Source: Phycisphaerales bacterium (GTDB lineage Bacteria > Planctomycetota > Phycisphaerae > Phycisphaerales > UBA1924). Taken from it: DNA of 54,227 bases. The notes beneath the pieces were generated by a model. It did not search any database. It worked only from the letters and a program-made list of their open reading frames with translations, and had not been told where the DNA came from. The stretch covers positions 1-54,227 of the forward strand of contig JAPKGU010000007.1 in NCBI GenBank assembly GCA_026647565.1, written 5' to 3'. Shown one piece after another: positions 7,817 through 16,835 of the stretch. Each line of letters opens with the position of its first letter. Positions within the stretch are counted from its first letter, which is position 1. The translations under genes were made by a program, and so were the position numbers.

Positions 7817-8968
7817 ATGTGGCTCTTTGAACGCGACTTTCAAGGGTTGAGTCGATCCGGTCGGGCGAGGTGCTTTCTGGTCGCTTCGGCTCTAGCGTCG
7901 AGCGCCGCCGCGGCTCCGACGGTGATCCCGTCGGGCTACACCGTTCATCCGCGGGCGTCGGGCTTGCCCGGTATTGCCGGCGCGATCTGTATGGATCCGG
8001 GCTCCGGCGCGATCTTCTATCACGACTCCTTCAACGACCGGCTGTATCGCGTCGATGTGGGCGGCGCGCTCAAGCTGCTTCGTTCCTTCGGGGCGACTGG
8101 TTCGCCTCCGGACTTCGCGCCAAGCCCGTCGACCGACATGGAGTTCATCGACGGGCGTGTGTATCTGGCCACGAATCGACTGTGGAGCTACGACGCGACC
8201 GCGATCAATCCGCTCTCTACGGAAGTTGCGCCGGTTCCCGGCGTGGCACACCCGTACCGGGGTTGTGGCATTGCGCCGTACTACGGCGAGTTCCTCGTCT
8301 CGTCCGGGCACAATGGTTCGCTCGATCGCCTCACAGTCTTCAATCTCCCTGGGAACACGCCGAGTCTCCCCGCGTTCGCGACAGTGCCGGCCCGGCCTTC
8401 CTCGCTCGAAGTCGATGAAGTCAATGCACGCTGCTTCATCTCGACCAACGGCTCGACGACGGCCGATCGGGCCCTGGGATATGTCGATATCTTCACGGAC
8501 TCGTACACACAGCTTGTGGGGCCGGGCCAGCTCGCTGGTGGCATCGTCAACTTTGACGTGGACCCGTGGGGCGACGCCGTGTACATCCGGGAGTCCAACT
8601 GGATCAGGCGAGTGAGCGTGAAGTTCGGTACGTCCACGACATTCTGTGCCGGCTTCATGAGCACGTACGAGGGCGATCTTACCTTCGGGCCGTCTGCTGA
8701 TTCGAGCGGCGGTGTTAGCCTCTACATCGCCGATAGAACGAGCATCTGGGAGATCCGAGGATTCCAGAAGGCGCCGTGCATCGCGGATTACAACGGCGAC
8801 ACATCTCCGGACGTGGTGGACTTTCTTGATTTCCTGGATGACTTCGGCACGTGCGTCGGACAGTGGGGGCCGTGCGGGTCATGGGGCAACTCCGACGTCA
8901 ACGGCGACACCGTCGTCGACGTGCTCGACTTCCTCGACTACATCAACGAGTTCGCCCAGGGGTGCTGA
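7817..8968 (+). CDS. Secreted beta-propeller-like protein with GC-type dockerin-like tail
   Basis: 383 residues. The ATG at 7817 follows AGGAG and opens a signal peptide (MWLFERDF... LVASALASSAAAA). The body has repeating segments of the kind seen in NHL/SMP-30-type propellers, for example MDPGSGAIFYHDSFNDRLYR, MEFIDGRVYLATNRL and FDVDPWGDAVYI. This suggests a binding rather than catalytic role. The final ~60 residues carry two EF-hand-like loops (DYNGDTSPDVVDFLDF and DVNGDTVVDVLDFLDY) and end QGC, matching the tail of the protein at 553-1806. The 5' leader holds the GT-repeat hairpin. Function unknown; export and surface retention are inferred. Confidence 0.75.
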   Translation: MWLFERDFQGLSRSGRARCFLVASALASSAAAAPTVIPSGYTVHPRASGLPGIAGAICMDPGSGAIFYHDSFNDRLYRVDVGGALKLLRSFGATGSPPDFAPSPSTDMEFIDGRVYLATNRLWSYDATAINPLSTEVAPVPGVAHPYRGCGIAPYYGEFLVSSGHNGSLDRLTVFNLPGNTPSLPAFATVPARPSSLEVDEVNARCFISTNGSTTADRALGYVDIFTDSYTQLVGPGQLAGGIVNFDVDPWGDAVYIRESNWIRRVSVKFGTSTTFCAGFMSTYEGDLTFGPSADSSGGVSLYIADRTSIWEIRGFQKAPCIADYNGDTSPDVVDFLDFLDDFGTCVGQWGPCGSWGNSDVNGDTVVDVLDFLDYINEFAQGC

Positions 8969-8985
8969 TTCCGGCCGGGTCCGCG

Positions 8986-9405
8986 CTAGCGATGGCGAGA
9001 GCGATACCCGTGGCCGCGATGGCGGTCGCGGAAGTAGAGCATGCTCTCGGCCTGGCGATTGATGTAGAGCCGGCGCGAATCCTCGAGGGACATGCGCTGG
9101 GGCTGGGGCCATGATGAGGCCACCGCGTCCACCGGCCCGTCGATGCGATAGGCCAGTTCGGCGTCCCGACGCGCGTACGCGCCGTCGCCGGGCCAGACGA
9201 GGTCCATTTCCGAGGCCCGCTCGGGCGCCAGCACCGTGCTCCAGGTCGAGCCGGCGCCCGGACGGGCGTCGGCGGGCGCGGGCATCGCGCTCTCTCGCCT
9301 AACCGGCACCGTCGAGCCGCATCCGGTCGGCGCGCAGAGAACCGGGATCATCAGCAGCGCGATGGTCGCGAGTGGTGCGCGGCGGTCAGTCTGCATGGCG
9401 ACCAT
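8986..9405 (-). CDS. Small putative lipoprotein, function unknown
   Basis: 139 residues, convergent with the preceding dockerin gene (17 bp between stops). The ATG at 9405 has GGAGAG upstream. The N-terminus has a hydrophobic segment (LATIALLMIPVLC) and then APTGC, which could be a non-ideal lipobox with Cys29 as the lipidated residue. The rest is Pro/Ala-rich, then charged, with RRLYINRQAESMLYFRDR near the end and an Arg/His-rich tail. No family was recognised. The minus-strand frame stays open far upstream, but that part lacks export features and is unlikely to be coding. Confidence 0.55.
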   Translation of the reverse strand: MVAMQTDRRAPLATIALLMIPVLCAPTGCGSTVPVRRESAMPAPADARPGAGSTWSTVLAPERASEMDLVWPGDGAYARRDAELAYRIDGPVDAVASSWPQPQRMSLEDSRRLYINRQAESMLYFRDRHRGHGYRSRHR

Positions 9406-9816
9406 CCTGTCTCTCCGCAAGGGCGGAGGGGCGATTGGCGTCTCTGGGGCCGGCCGTGGCCGCGTGTGTGGAGGACCGCCCGCGTCCCTTGCGGTGCGCC
9501 GGACCCGCGTCCGATGCCATAAGCATGCCCGACGCGGCGAGCGATGCCAGCGATTCCGACGCACACACCAAAGAACGATCGCTCCACCCGCGCCGAAGCC
9601 CCCGGATTCCGCGTGAACGCGGATAAGTGAGTCCGAATACCGATTCGAATCTTGCTTTGCGGACGCGAACCCAAGGCGTCTGTTCGGTGTATGCTGACGG
9701 GTACGCGTCTCGGTTTCTGGCGGCTCGTCACTTCGCGAGCCGATCGAGTCACAGGGATGAACTCGCACGTTCGGAGTCGGGCGCCAAGACGCCCGGTTCA
9801 CTTCAGGGAGGCCCGC

Positions 9817-10692
9817 ATGCTCAGGTCCAGCAGTCCAGCGATGAAGCCGTTCGAGCAGCCCATGACATGGGACGAACTCGGCGAGCACCAGGGTGGCGCG
9901 CGCTCGAGCGCCGTTACGGCCAAGGGCGAGGGCGTCATGACCGTCTCAGGAACGGTCAGCAAGACGTTCTTCAACCTGTCGTTCGCGTGTGTGGGCGCGC
10001 TGGTGGCGTGGGCGCTGCTCAGCCGCGGGCTGTTCCCGCAGGGCCTTGCAATTCCCATGATGCTCGGCCTGATCGCGCTCTCGTGGATCGGCTCGATGGT
10101 CATCAACGCAAAGCCGAAGACCGCGATGGTCCTCGGGCCGGTGCTCTCCCTCGGCAATGGCGCGTGGGCGGCGTTCATCTCGTTCAGCGTGGCGATCGCG
10201 ATCGGCTCGAAGCTCGCTCAAAACCCCGAGCTGCTCGGTGCCTCCGGAACGCTCACGACGGCCGAAGCGATCCGGCTCGGTTCCGGTCTCATCTTCCAGG
10301 CCATCCTCCTGACGTTCGGCGTTGTCGGCGCGATCGCGATCGCGACCGGCACCGGCATCCTCCGCATCGGGGGCACCGCGGCGAAGATCATCACGGGCAT
10401 CACCGGCGGCATCATGTTCGTCTACCTCGCCGGCTGGGTCCTTCGGATGTTCGGCCTCAGCATCCCGCACATCCACGGCTACGGCGCCATCGGCATCGGC
10501 TTCTCGGTGATCGTCGTCATCGTCGCCTCGCTCAACGTCGCCATGGCGATGAGCAGCGTCATGAACGGCGTCGCGGCACGCATGCCCAAGCACTATGAGT
10601 GGGTCGCGGGCCAGGCGATCGTCGGCACCGTGATCTGGCTCTACGTCGAGATCGTGATCCTGCTGTACAAGCTCGCCGCGAGCCGCGAGTGA
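9817..10692 (+). CDS. Bax inhibitor-1/YccA-like integral membrane protein
   Basis: 291 residues. The start at 9817 follows AGGGAGG. A ~50-residue hydrophilic N-terminus (MLRSSSPAMKPFEQPM...) precedes about seven hydrophobic segments: VGALVAWALLSRG, MMLGLIALSWIGSMVI, AAFISFSVAIAIG, FQAILLTFGVVGAIAIATGT, IITGITGGIMFVYLAGW, IGFSVIVVIVASLNVAM and IVGTVIWLYVEIVILLYKLA. The topology, the RSSxP N-terminus and the YVEIVxLLYK-like end match the Bax-inhibitor-1/YccA-like family common in actinobacteria and planctomycetes. These are proposed ion-leak channels or stress proteins; the bacterial role is poorly known. A hairpin terminator follows. Confidence 0.75.
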   Translation: MLRSSSPAMKPFEQPMTWDELGEHQGGARSSAVTAKGEGVMTVSGTVSKTFFNLSFACVGALVAWALLSRGLFPQGLAIPMMLGLIALSWIGSMVINAKPKTAMVLGPVLSLGNGAWAAFISFSVAIAIGSKLAQNPELLGASGTLTTAEAIRLGSGLIFQAILLTFGVVGAIAIATGTGILRIGGTAAKIITGITGGIMFVYLAGWVLRMFGLSIPHIHGYGAIGIGFSVIVVIVASLNVAMAMSSVMNGVAARMPKHYEWVAGQAIVGTVIWLYVEIVILLYKLAASRE

Positions 10693-10731
10693 GCGCGACC
10701 GACGCGACGAAGCAGATGAGTCTGACCGACG

Positions 10732-10763
10732 GGGGCGTGTCCGCAAAGGGCACGCCCCTTCTT
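10732..10763 (+). terminator. Rho-independent terminator after the Bax-inhibitor-like gene
   Basis: GGGGCGTG at 10732-10739 pairs perfectly with CACGCCCC at 10751-10758 and is followed on the plus strand by a T-rich stretch (TTCTTCGTTT). It lies 40 bp after the stop at 10692 and between convergent genes, so it may serve both strands weakly. Confidence 0.7.
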
Positions 10764-10779
10764 CGTTTGAGCCGGCTCG

Positions 10780-11184
10780 TCAGGGCCTCGCGCCCGTGAC
10801 CTTTGCCACGTGGAGTGTGTCGGCGTGCTGCTGGAATCGAACGGCCTTGCCTCCGGTGATGCGCCAGATGTGCGCCATCTGCGTGTTCTGCTCGATGCCG
10901 GTGGCCTTGTAGCGGCCCTTGTAGCGGCCGGTGACGACGATGGTGTCGCCGGCGTCGATGATCTCTTCGACGACGACGGCGAAGCCGTCCCACTCGCTGC
11001 CGCAGCGGGCGAAGATGCCCGACGCGACGGCCTGTGGCCCGATGTACGGGTTCCCGTCGGCGTAGGGGAAGTTCTCGGCCTCGTTCCAGACGATGCCGGG
11101 GCTCATGCGACCGAGGACATCGGCGATGTCCCCGCGTGAGAAGGCGTCGTAGATGCCGCGGATGAGGGCGACGTTGGGTGACAT
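10780..11184 (-). CDS. SnoaL-like/NTF2-fold protein
   Basis: 134 residues. The ATG at 11184 follows GGAGG; the frame is open further upstream but without family resemblance. It has the SnoaL-like pattern of a cone-shaped NTF2 fold: LIRGIYDAFSRGDIADVLG, then PGIVWNEAENFPYADG, a VVEEIIDAGDTIVVTGRYKG strand pair, and MAHIWRITGGKAVRFQQHAD with the characteristic H-x-W/F-x-(I/V)-x-x-G-K. Such proteins include isomerases, hydrolases and ligand binders, so a reaction cannot be named. It lies just downstream of ychF on the same strand (43 bp), but a functional link is not evident. Confidence 0.75.
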   Translation of the reverse strand: MSPNVALIRGIYDAFSRGDIADVLGRMSPGIVWNEAENFPYADGNPYIGPQAVASGIFARCGSEWDGFAVVVEEIIDAGDTIVVTGRYKGRYKATGIEQNTQMAHIWRITGGKAVRFQQHADTLHVAKVTGARP

Positions 11185-11227
11185 GAGTGTGGTCCTCCGG
11201 GCGTGCGTGGGCAGGTGGCGGTCGAGT

Positions 11228-12331
11228 TCAGACGTTGAACAGGAAGTGGCAGACGTCGCCATCCTGCATGGTGTAGTCCTTGCCCTCGACGCGAAGCTTG
11301 CCCGCGTCCTTGATCGCCTTCTCAGTCTTGTGCTTGACCAGATCATCCACCGAGTAGACCTCGACGCGGATGAAGCCGCGCTCGAAGTCCGAGTGGATCA
11401 CGCCCGCGGCCTGCGGGGCCTTGCACCCTATGGGCACCGTCCACGCGCGGATTTCTTTCGGGCCAGCGGTGTAGTACGACTGGACGTGCAGCAGCTTGTA
11501 CGCGGCCCGGGCGACGGCGTTGAGCGCCGGCTCGGTCAGCCCCAGCGACTGGAGCATCTCGAGCTTGTCCTCCGGGGAGAGCTCGGAGAGTTCCGACTCG
11601 ATCTTGGCGCACACCGGCACGACCTCGGCGCCGACCTTCTTCGCGTGCTCGCGGACCTTCTGGGCCAGCGGGCCGGTGCCATGCAGGTCGTTCTCGTCCA
11701 CGTTGGCGATGTAGAGAATCCGCTTGGCCGAGATCAGCCCGAGCGTCTTGACGGCCTTCACGAGCTCCGGCTTGGAGAACTCAACGGTCCGCGCCGGCTT
11801 CCCCTCGTTCAGCACCGGCTGCAACGCTGTCAGCACCTCGACGCGCGCGATCGCTTCCGCATCCTTGCTCTTGGCAGCGCGCTCGGCCTTCGGCAGCGCG
11901 CTCGCGACCGTCTCAAGGTCCGCAAGGATCAACTCCGTCTCGATCGTCTCGATATCGCGGATCGGATCCACCGACCCCTCGACGTGGGTGATCTCCTCGC
12001 CCCCCGGCGCCTTCTCGAAACAGCGGACGACCTGGACGATGGCGTCGACCTCGCGGATGTGGCTGAGGAACTTGTTGCCCAGCCCCTCGCCCTTGCTTGC
12101 TCCGCGGACGATGCCGGCGATGTCGACGAGGCGCAGCATCGCGGGCACGACCTTCTGGCTCTCGATGTGCTGCCGGATAACTTCCAGCCGAGGATCCGGG
12201 ATCGGCACCACGCCCACGTTCGGCTCGATGGTGGCGAAGGGGTAGTTTGCCGCGAGAGCGCCCGCGGCGGTGAGTGCGTTGAAGAGTGTGGACTTGCCGA
12301 CGTTCGGCAGCCCGACGATTCCTGCTTCCAT
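11228..12331 (-). CDS. ychF: Redox-regulated ATPase/GTPase YchF (OLA1 family)
   Basis: 367 residues, standard for the family. It is a P-loop NTPase of the Obg-related clade that prefers ATP and associates with ribosomes. Landmarks: Walker [10 protein letters not shown] (Lys13), [20 protein letters not shown] with the family's G3 motif, HIREVDAI, the NVDE substitution of the usual NKxD (IANVDENDL), and a C-terminal TGS domain ([30 protein letters not shown]). The start at 12331 is set by the [11 protein letters not shown]-terminus and GGGAG upstream; longer versions of the frame are not family-like. Confidence 0.95.
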   Translation of the reverse strand: MEAGIVGLPNVGKSTLFNALTAAGALAANYPFATIEPNVGVVPIPDPRLEVIRQHIESQKVVPAMLRLVDIAGIVRGASKGEGLGNKFLSHIREVDAIVQVVRCFEKAPGGEEITHVEGSVDPIRDIETIETELILADLETVASALPKAERAAKSKDAEAIARVEVLTALQPVLNEGKPARTVEFSKPELVKAVKTLGLISAKRILYIANVDENDLHGTGPLAQKVREHAKKVGAEVVPVCAKIESELSELSPEDKLEMLQSLGLTEPALNAVARAAYKLLHVQSYYTAGPKEIRAWTVPIGCKAPQAAGVIHSDFERGFIRVEVYSVDDLVKHKTEKAIKDAGKLRVEGKDYTMQDGDVCHFLFNV

Positions 12332-12423
12332 GAGTCGGATACTCCCGGGGATGTCCGCGTTCTTGCGGGCGGAGAGGGCGGAAGTGTAGCAACGCGCCCC
12401 GTTCGATCTCGGCCATGGAACGA

Positions 12424-12451
12424 CGCCCGGGACCCTTCGGGGTCCCGGGCG
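12424..12451. terminator. Strong hairpin with TTCG tetraloop
   Basis: A perfect 12-bp stem (C plus GCCCGGGACCC paired with its complement) encloses TTCG, the extra-stable C(UUCG)G loop on the plus strand. It lies between the fibro-slime gene and ychF, both on the minus strand. The minus-strand side has only a modest T content after the stem (TCGTTCC), so termination of the upstream minus-strand gene is plausible but not certain. Three more hairpins follow at 12486-12575. Confidence 0.5.
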
Positions 12452-12485
12452 CCGGCGATGTGGCAAGCCGTGGTCCGCGTGCGAT

Positions 12486-12575
12486 CGGGCGACGGGCGGT
12501 CGCCCGACGTGGGGCCGTCCGGGGGAGTCGGCGGGACGCGCGGTGGTTCGTCCCGCCGAGCGGCTCTCGCCGCTC
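12486..12575. repeat. Three tandem perfect hairpins
   Basis: 12486-12506 is CGGGCGAC/GTCGCCCG with a 5-nt loop. 12530-12557 is GGCGGGAC/GTCCCGCC with a 12-nt loop. 12558-12575 is GAGCGGC/GCCGCTC with a TCTC loop. All are perfect and have different sequences, so they are not copies of one repeat. None has a poly-T tail. Confidence 0.6.
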
Positions 12576-12594
12576 TCCCCTCGTCGAGTGTCGA

Positions 12595-13518
12595 TCAGTC
12601 GTAGAGGGCCGTGACACTCGGCTGTTCGACGTTGCGGAGCATCAGCGACGTGTCGATCCGGAAGTTCGACTGGGTTCGGTGGCGCTCGGCGAAGAAGAAC
12701 TTCAGGTCGTACACCCGGCCGTCCTCGAGCCAGTCCAGGCGGTCGAGCTGGATCGTCTGGCTGATGGCCGAGTGGACACCGCCGATGTCGATCACGAGCT
12801 TGTTGTCGATGAAGACCCACACGTCGTCGTCACCGGTGAAGGTGAAGGTCTGCGCGGTGCCCTCCTTGTAGACGAACTGGGTGGCGAGTTCGAAGGTGAA
12901 GTGGTAGTTCTTGTTGTTGCCGGCGGAGTTGCCGAACAGCTCGCCGTTGATCGGGAAGAAGCCGCCCTTGCCCGAGTACAGGGCGTCGGTCTTGTCGTCG
13001 AACGTGTAGACGTTCGAGTTGGGCTGGCGCACGAGGGTTATCGCCAGGGGCTTGGAGATGTTCACGCCCTCGACGTCCCGGAACCACTGGGAGAACGCCG
13101 CCGGTGTCGTCGCGGCGCCGCCGAGCGTTGTGGCGAGTGTGCCGTTCGAGTCGCCCGACAAGGAGCCGATGTACGATCTGTTCGCGATGCGGTGACGCCC
13201 GGCCGCGTCCTTGTACACCTTCGTCACCTTGTAACCGGTGGAGGCCAGCACCGGCTTGCCGTCGGCGTCGAGGTCGTCCGACACCATCTTCATGTAGTGT
13301 CCGAAGCCGCTGGTGGGCTGGCGCTCGAAGTCCGGGTGACCGCCGGAGACCGTCCGCTCTTTGAAGTCGCGCACGGTGCCGGTCAGCACCAGCGACGCGG
13401 GGAGGTTCTGGAAGGGATCGCTGGACGCATGGGCGGGGAGTGCGGTGCCGATGGCGGCGACGCCTGCCAGGGCAAGAAGATGCAGCGAACGACTCGGGTT
13501 GGCTCGGCTGGTGCTCAT
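12595..13518 (-). CDS. Secreted fibro-slime domain protein
   Basis: 307 residues. The ATG at 13518 follows GGAGG; the signal peptide is [20 protein letters not shown]... ending ALPAHA. The mature part matches the fibro-slime domain of Fibrobacter, Myxococcus and planctomycete surface proteins. It starts [12 protein letters not shown], continues HPDFERQ and GHYMKMV, and has the diagnostic [20 protein letters not shown] followed by H, then [25 protein letters not shown]. That DDDVWVFID block also resembles PA14-type carbohydrate-binding folds, so adhesion or polysaccharide binding is likely. There is no PEP-CTERM tail, unlike its exported neighbours. Monocistronic in appearance. Confidence 0.85.
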   Translation of the reverse strand: MSTSRANPSRSLHLLALAGVAAIGTALPAHASSDPFQNLPASLVLTGTVRDFKERTVSGGHPDFERQPTSGFGHYMKMVSDDLDADGKPVLASTGYKVTKVYKDAAGRHRIANRSYIGSLSGDSNGTLATTLGGAATTPAAFSQWFRDVEGVNISKPLAITLVRQPNSNVYTFDDKTDALYSGKGGFFPINGELFGNSAGNNKNYHFTFELATQFVYKEGTAQTFTFTGDDDVWVFIDNKLVIDIGGVHSAISQTIQLDRLDWLEDGRVYDLKFFFAERHRTQSNFRIDTSLMLRNVEQPSVTALYD

Positions 13519-13850
13519 GGGTGGACCTCCAACGGCTTGCTCCGGGCGGGTGGCGGCTTCGCGTGCCGCGCTCAGACTCGCCCACACCCATGACGTGCGA
13601 TTCATCCGTGGACCCGGCAACCCCTGCCAAAGCGAAGTGGGGCGGAGCCACCCGATTGGAGTGTCTGTAGGGGTTGGAAGGGCGTCGGGCGCCTCACGGG
13701 GGATCCTGGGGCTCGTGCGCGTCGGTTTCGAGCGCAGGAACCGCCGGGTGCCGATGTATGATCGGGCTTGGCCGGGCACGCCTCGTGGGGCGCCGCGCGG
13801 CGCCGGAGAGTGCTGGTTTTGGACTCACGAGAGATCGTCACGGAGGATCG
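13519..13850. promoter_or_regulatory. Divergent intergenic region before murA
   Basis: About 330 bp between the fibro-slime gene (-) and murA (+). A TATGAT hexamer at about 13756 could be the -10 element for murA, but no convincing -35 stands 17 bp before it. No coding or structured element was recognised. Confidence 0.3.
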
Positions 13851-15176
13851 ATGGACACGTTTGTGATTGAGGGTGGCAGGCGACTGAGTGGCTCACTCCG
13901 TGTCAACGGCTCCAAGAACGCGGCACTGCCGCTGCTGGTCTGCTCGCTGCTCACCGATCAGCCGGTTACGCTGAAGGACGTGCCGGACCTTGCGGACATC
14001 CGCAACATGGTCCGGCTGCTGGGCGAGCTTGGGTGCGAGCGGATCACGACCCCTGAGCCGACCACGCTGACGCTCAAGGTTCACGACGCGACCCAGAGCC
14101 ATGCCCGGTACGACATCGTCCGAACGATGCGGGCCAGCATCTCGGCTCTCGGTCCTCTTCTGGCCCGGCGCGGATACGCCCGTGTTTCGATGCCGGGCGG
14201 CTGCTCGATCGGCGAGCGCCCGGTCGACCTCCACCTCAGAGGCCTGCGTGCGCTCGGCGCCGACATCACCCTGAACGGGGGCGACATCGTCGCTCGCGCG
14301 CCGCGCGGACGCCTGCAGGGCGCCAAGATCTTCCTCGGCGGGCAGTTCGGTTCCACCGTGCTCGGGACCGCCAATGTCATGAGTGCCGCCACGCTCGCGA
14401 CCGGAACCACAATCATCGAGTCCGCGGCGTGCGAGCCGGAGATCGTGGACGTCGCGAACCTCCTGAACCGCATGGGCGCCCGCATCACCGGCGCCGGCTC
14501 ACCCCGCATCACCATCCAAGGCGTCGATCGTCTCAATGGAGCCGAGCACGTGGTGATGCCCGACCGGATCGAGGCGGGCACGCTCATGTGCGCCGCGGCG
14601 ATCACGAACGGCGACCTTGTGCTGGAGAACTGCCCGCTGGACGCGCTCATGGCGGCGAGGGAAGTGCTCTCGACGGCGGGCGTCCATGTTTCCGAGATGG
14701 GAAGCGGCGCCGACCCGATGCGGACGACGTGCCGCGTCACGTGCGAGCGGGTGCTCCGTCCGGCCGAGTTCACGACGCAGCCGCATCCCGGATTCCCGAC
14801 CGATCTGCAGGCGCAGTTCATGGCGCTTCTGACGCTCGCCGACGGGAACAGCATCATCACCGAGCGAGTCTTCCCCGAGCGGTTCCTACACGTTGCGGAG
14901 CTCTCGCGCATGGGGGCGCACCTGCTCCGCCAGGGCGCGACCGTCGTGGTGCAGGGTGTGCGCAAGCTCGTCGGCGCGCCGGTGATGGCGAGCGATCTGC
15001 GTGCGTCCGCGGGCCTGGTGCTCGCGGGCATGGCGGCGCAGGGCACGACGATCGTGCACCGCGTCTATCACCTCGATCGCGGATACGAGAAGCTGGAGGA
15101 TCGCCTCTGCGCCGTCGGGGCCTCGATCAGGCGCGTGGACGACAAGGAACTCGGTGGCTCTCCGACCGAGGGGTGA
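13851..15176 (+). CDS. murA: UDP-N-acetylglucosamine 1-carboxyvinyltransferase
   Basis: 441 residues. It transfers enolpyruvate from PEP to UDP-GlcNAc, the first committed step of peptidoglycan synthesis, in the cytoplasm. The start at 13851 follows GGAGG. Landmarks: NGSKNAALPLL with Lys22, RTMRASISALGPLLAR, MPGGCSIGERPVDLHL with the catalytic Cys118 (the fosfomycin target; present, not Asp), and FPTDLQAQFMAL. Planctomycetes were long thought to lack peptidoglycan, so an intact MurA with its Cys is informative. The stop is only 6 bp from the convergent ruvX stop. Confidence 0.95.
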   Translation: MDTFVIEGGRRLSGSLRVNGSKNAALPLLVCSLLTDQPVTLKDVPDLADIRNMVRLLGELGCERITTPEPTTLTLKVHDATQSHARYDIVRTMRASISALGPLLARRGYARVSMPGGCSIGERPVDLHLRGLRALGADITLNGGDIVARAPRGRLQGAKIFLGGQFGSTVLGTANVMSAATLATGTTIIESAACEPEIVDVANLLNRMGARITGAGSPRITIQGVDRLNGAEHVVMPDRIEAGTLMCAAAITNGDLVLENCPLDALMAAREVLSTAGVHVSEMGSGADPMRTTCRVTCERVLRPAEFTTQPHPGFPTDLQAQFMALLTLADGNSIITERVFPERFLHVAELSRMGAHLLRQGATVVVQGVRKLVGAPVMASDLRASAGLVLAGMAAQGTTIVHRVYHLDRGYEKLEDRLCAVGASIRRVDDKELGGSPTEG

Positions 15177-15182
15177 ACCGAG

Positions 15183-15638
15183 TCACGCTCCGGTCGGCCC
15201 CTGGGTCTGGGCATCGATCCGATCGAAGAAGTCCCGCAGGATCGTGGCCGCGGCGAGCGCATCGCGACGCTGCTTCTTCTCTCCGTGGGTCATGCCGGAG
15301 CGGGCCATCTGCCAGTCGGCGTCGGCGCTGGTGAGGCGTTCGTCCTGGTAGTGGACCGGGTGCCCGGTGCGACCTCCGAGGCGTGAGGCGAGTGAGCGGA
15401 CCTTCGCGGCCTGCGGGCCCACGGTGCCGTCCATGTTCAGCGGAAGCCCGATCACGAGGGCGTCGCGGACGCCGATCAGGTCATGGACGCGCCGGGCGAT
15501 CTCCCGCATCCAGAGCTCGCCCTGTTCCGGCTCGACCGGGGCCTCAACGACTTCGAGCGGCGAGATCAGCCGTGTCTGGCGATCGCCGAGGGCGAGGCCG
15601 GTCCGCTTGTCGCCGATATCAAGGCAGAGGTAACGCAC
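15183..15638 (-). CDS. ruvX: Putative pre-16S rRNA nuclease YqgF/RuvX
   Basis: About 151 residues from the GTG at 15638. The N-terminus VRYLCLDIGDKRTGLALGD is the RNase H-fold start with the catalytic Asp. VIGLPLNMDGTVGPQA and the VHYQDERLTSADAD block with Asp-Glu-Arg also match the YqgF family. It is an RNase H-like nuclease acting on pre-16S rRNA or Holliday-like junctions. No good ribosome site settles the start: GTG at 15644 and TTG at 15683 are possible. It follows the guanylyltransferase gene on the same strand (84 bp), probably without functional connection. Confidence 0.9.
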   Translation of the reverse strand: MRYLCLDIGDKRTGLALGDRQTRLISPLEVVEAPVEPEQGELWMREIARRVHDLIGVRDALVIGLPLNMDGTVGPQAAKVRSLASRLGGRTGHPVHYQDERLTSADADWQMARSGMTHGEKKQRRDALAAATILRDFFDRIDAQTQGPTGA

Positions 15639-15722
15639 GCGCACATCGTAAGAAAGTCCGCGGAGTCGTGTCCACGCCGGCAACTGTGCTCGGAATGAGG
15701 GGACACAGTCCCTCGGGCGGCC

Positions 15723-16835
15723 TCAACGAAGTTCGGGGCGCACCTTGGCGTGCAGGTCCTTGAGTTCCTGGGCCTTGTCTCGGGGCATGATGAGCGTCGC
15801 GTCCGGCGTCCGCACGACGATCAGGTTCTCGCAGCCGAGCAGCGCCACCGTGTGGTCCGCGGGACCGTCCGTGACGACCAGGTTGTTCTTGCCCCCGTGG
15901 ATGATCGTCTGGCCCGGACCCGAGACGCGATTGGCGCTCTTGTCGGGAGTGAGCGTCTCGCCGTAGGAGGGCCACGAGCCGACGTCGAGCCAGTCCAGAT
16001 CCATCTTCACCATCGCGATGGTGACCGACGGATCCTTCGACGCGGGCTCCATCACGGCGTAGTCGACGCTGATCTTCGGCAGGTTCGGGTAGACCTCGTC
16101 GATGACGACCCGCTGCTTCGGCGTGCCCCACGCATCCTGGATCTTCTTCAGGCCCGCGTGGCTCTCTGGCTTGAACTTCGCGAGCCGGTCCATGAACGTT
16201 GACGCGTGGAAGACGAACATCCCCGCGTTCCAGTAGAAATGCCCGCTCTCGACGTACGCCGTCGCCCGATGGAGGTCGGGCTTCTCGACGAATCGCTCGA
16301 CCACGTGGGAGAGCTTGGCGCCGCCATCGGCGATCGGCTCGCCGCACTCGACGTATCCGAAGCCGGTCGCGGGATACGTCGGTTTGATCGCGAAGGTGAC
16401 GAACCGGGTGGGGTCCTGCTCGACCAGCTTGAATCCGACGTCGACGCATCGGGCGAATGTCGAGTCCGGCTCGATCAGGTGGTCCGCGGTGAGGACGGCG
16501 AAGATCGCGTCCTTGTCCAGCTTCTGGAACACCGCCGCCGCGAACCCGACCGCGTTCACCGTGTCGCGTCCGACTGGCTCGCCGAGGATGCGATCATCGG
16601 TGAACGACCGGAGCTTCTCGCGGATCGCGCTCCGATACTGCTCCCCCGTGCAGATGTAGCGTCGCTCCGGGGGCACGATACCCTCCAGGCGTGCAGCCGA
16701 GAGCTCGAGGAGCGAGCGGCGACCGCTGGTGCCCTTGCGCTCGATGAACTCCAGGAGTTGTTTCGGCTTGTCGGCGCGGCTCATGGGCCACAGCCGCGTC
16801 CCTGCTCCGCCCGCCATGATCATCGCGTATCGCAT
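15723..16835 (-). CDS. manC: Mannose-1-phosphate guanylyltransferase
   Basis: 370 residues, the short form without the fused isomerase domain. It makes GDP-mannose from mannose-1-phosphate and GTP for polysaccharide and glycan synthesis. Landmarks: IMAGGAGTRLWPMSRADKPK (nucleotidyltransferase signature with the pyrophosphorylase Lys), FAVLTADHLI, VERFVEKPD, FYWNAGMFVF and DLDWLDVGSWPS. The C-terminus is the left-handed helix region. The start at 16835 has a poor ribosome site; MIMAGG four codons on is an alternative. A 19-bp palindrome (17012-17030) is 177 bp upstream. Confidence 0.9.
   Translation of the reverse strand: MRYAMIMAGGAGTRLWPMSRADKPKQLLEFIERKGTSGRRSLLELSAARLEGIVPPERRYICTGEQYRSAIREKLRSFTDDRILGEPVGRDTVNAVGFAAAVFQKLDKDAIFAVLTADHLIEPDSTFARCVDVGFKLVEQDPTRFVTFAIKPTYPATGFGYVECGEPIADGGAKLSHVVERFVEKPDLHRATAYVESGHFYWNAGMFVFHASTFMDRLAKFKPESHAGLKKIQDAWGTPKQRVVIDEVYPNLPKISVDYAVMEPASKDPSVTIAMVKMDLDWLDVGSWPSYGETLTPDKSANRVSGPGQTIIHGGKNNLVVTDGPADHTVALLGCENLIVVRTPDATLIMPRDKAQELKDLHAKVRPELR

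Noticed and set aside
11153-12604. Long plus-strand frame opposite ychF
   Set aside because: Shadow of ychF, which carries a Walker A motif and TGS domain.
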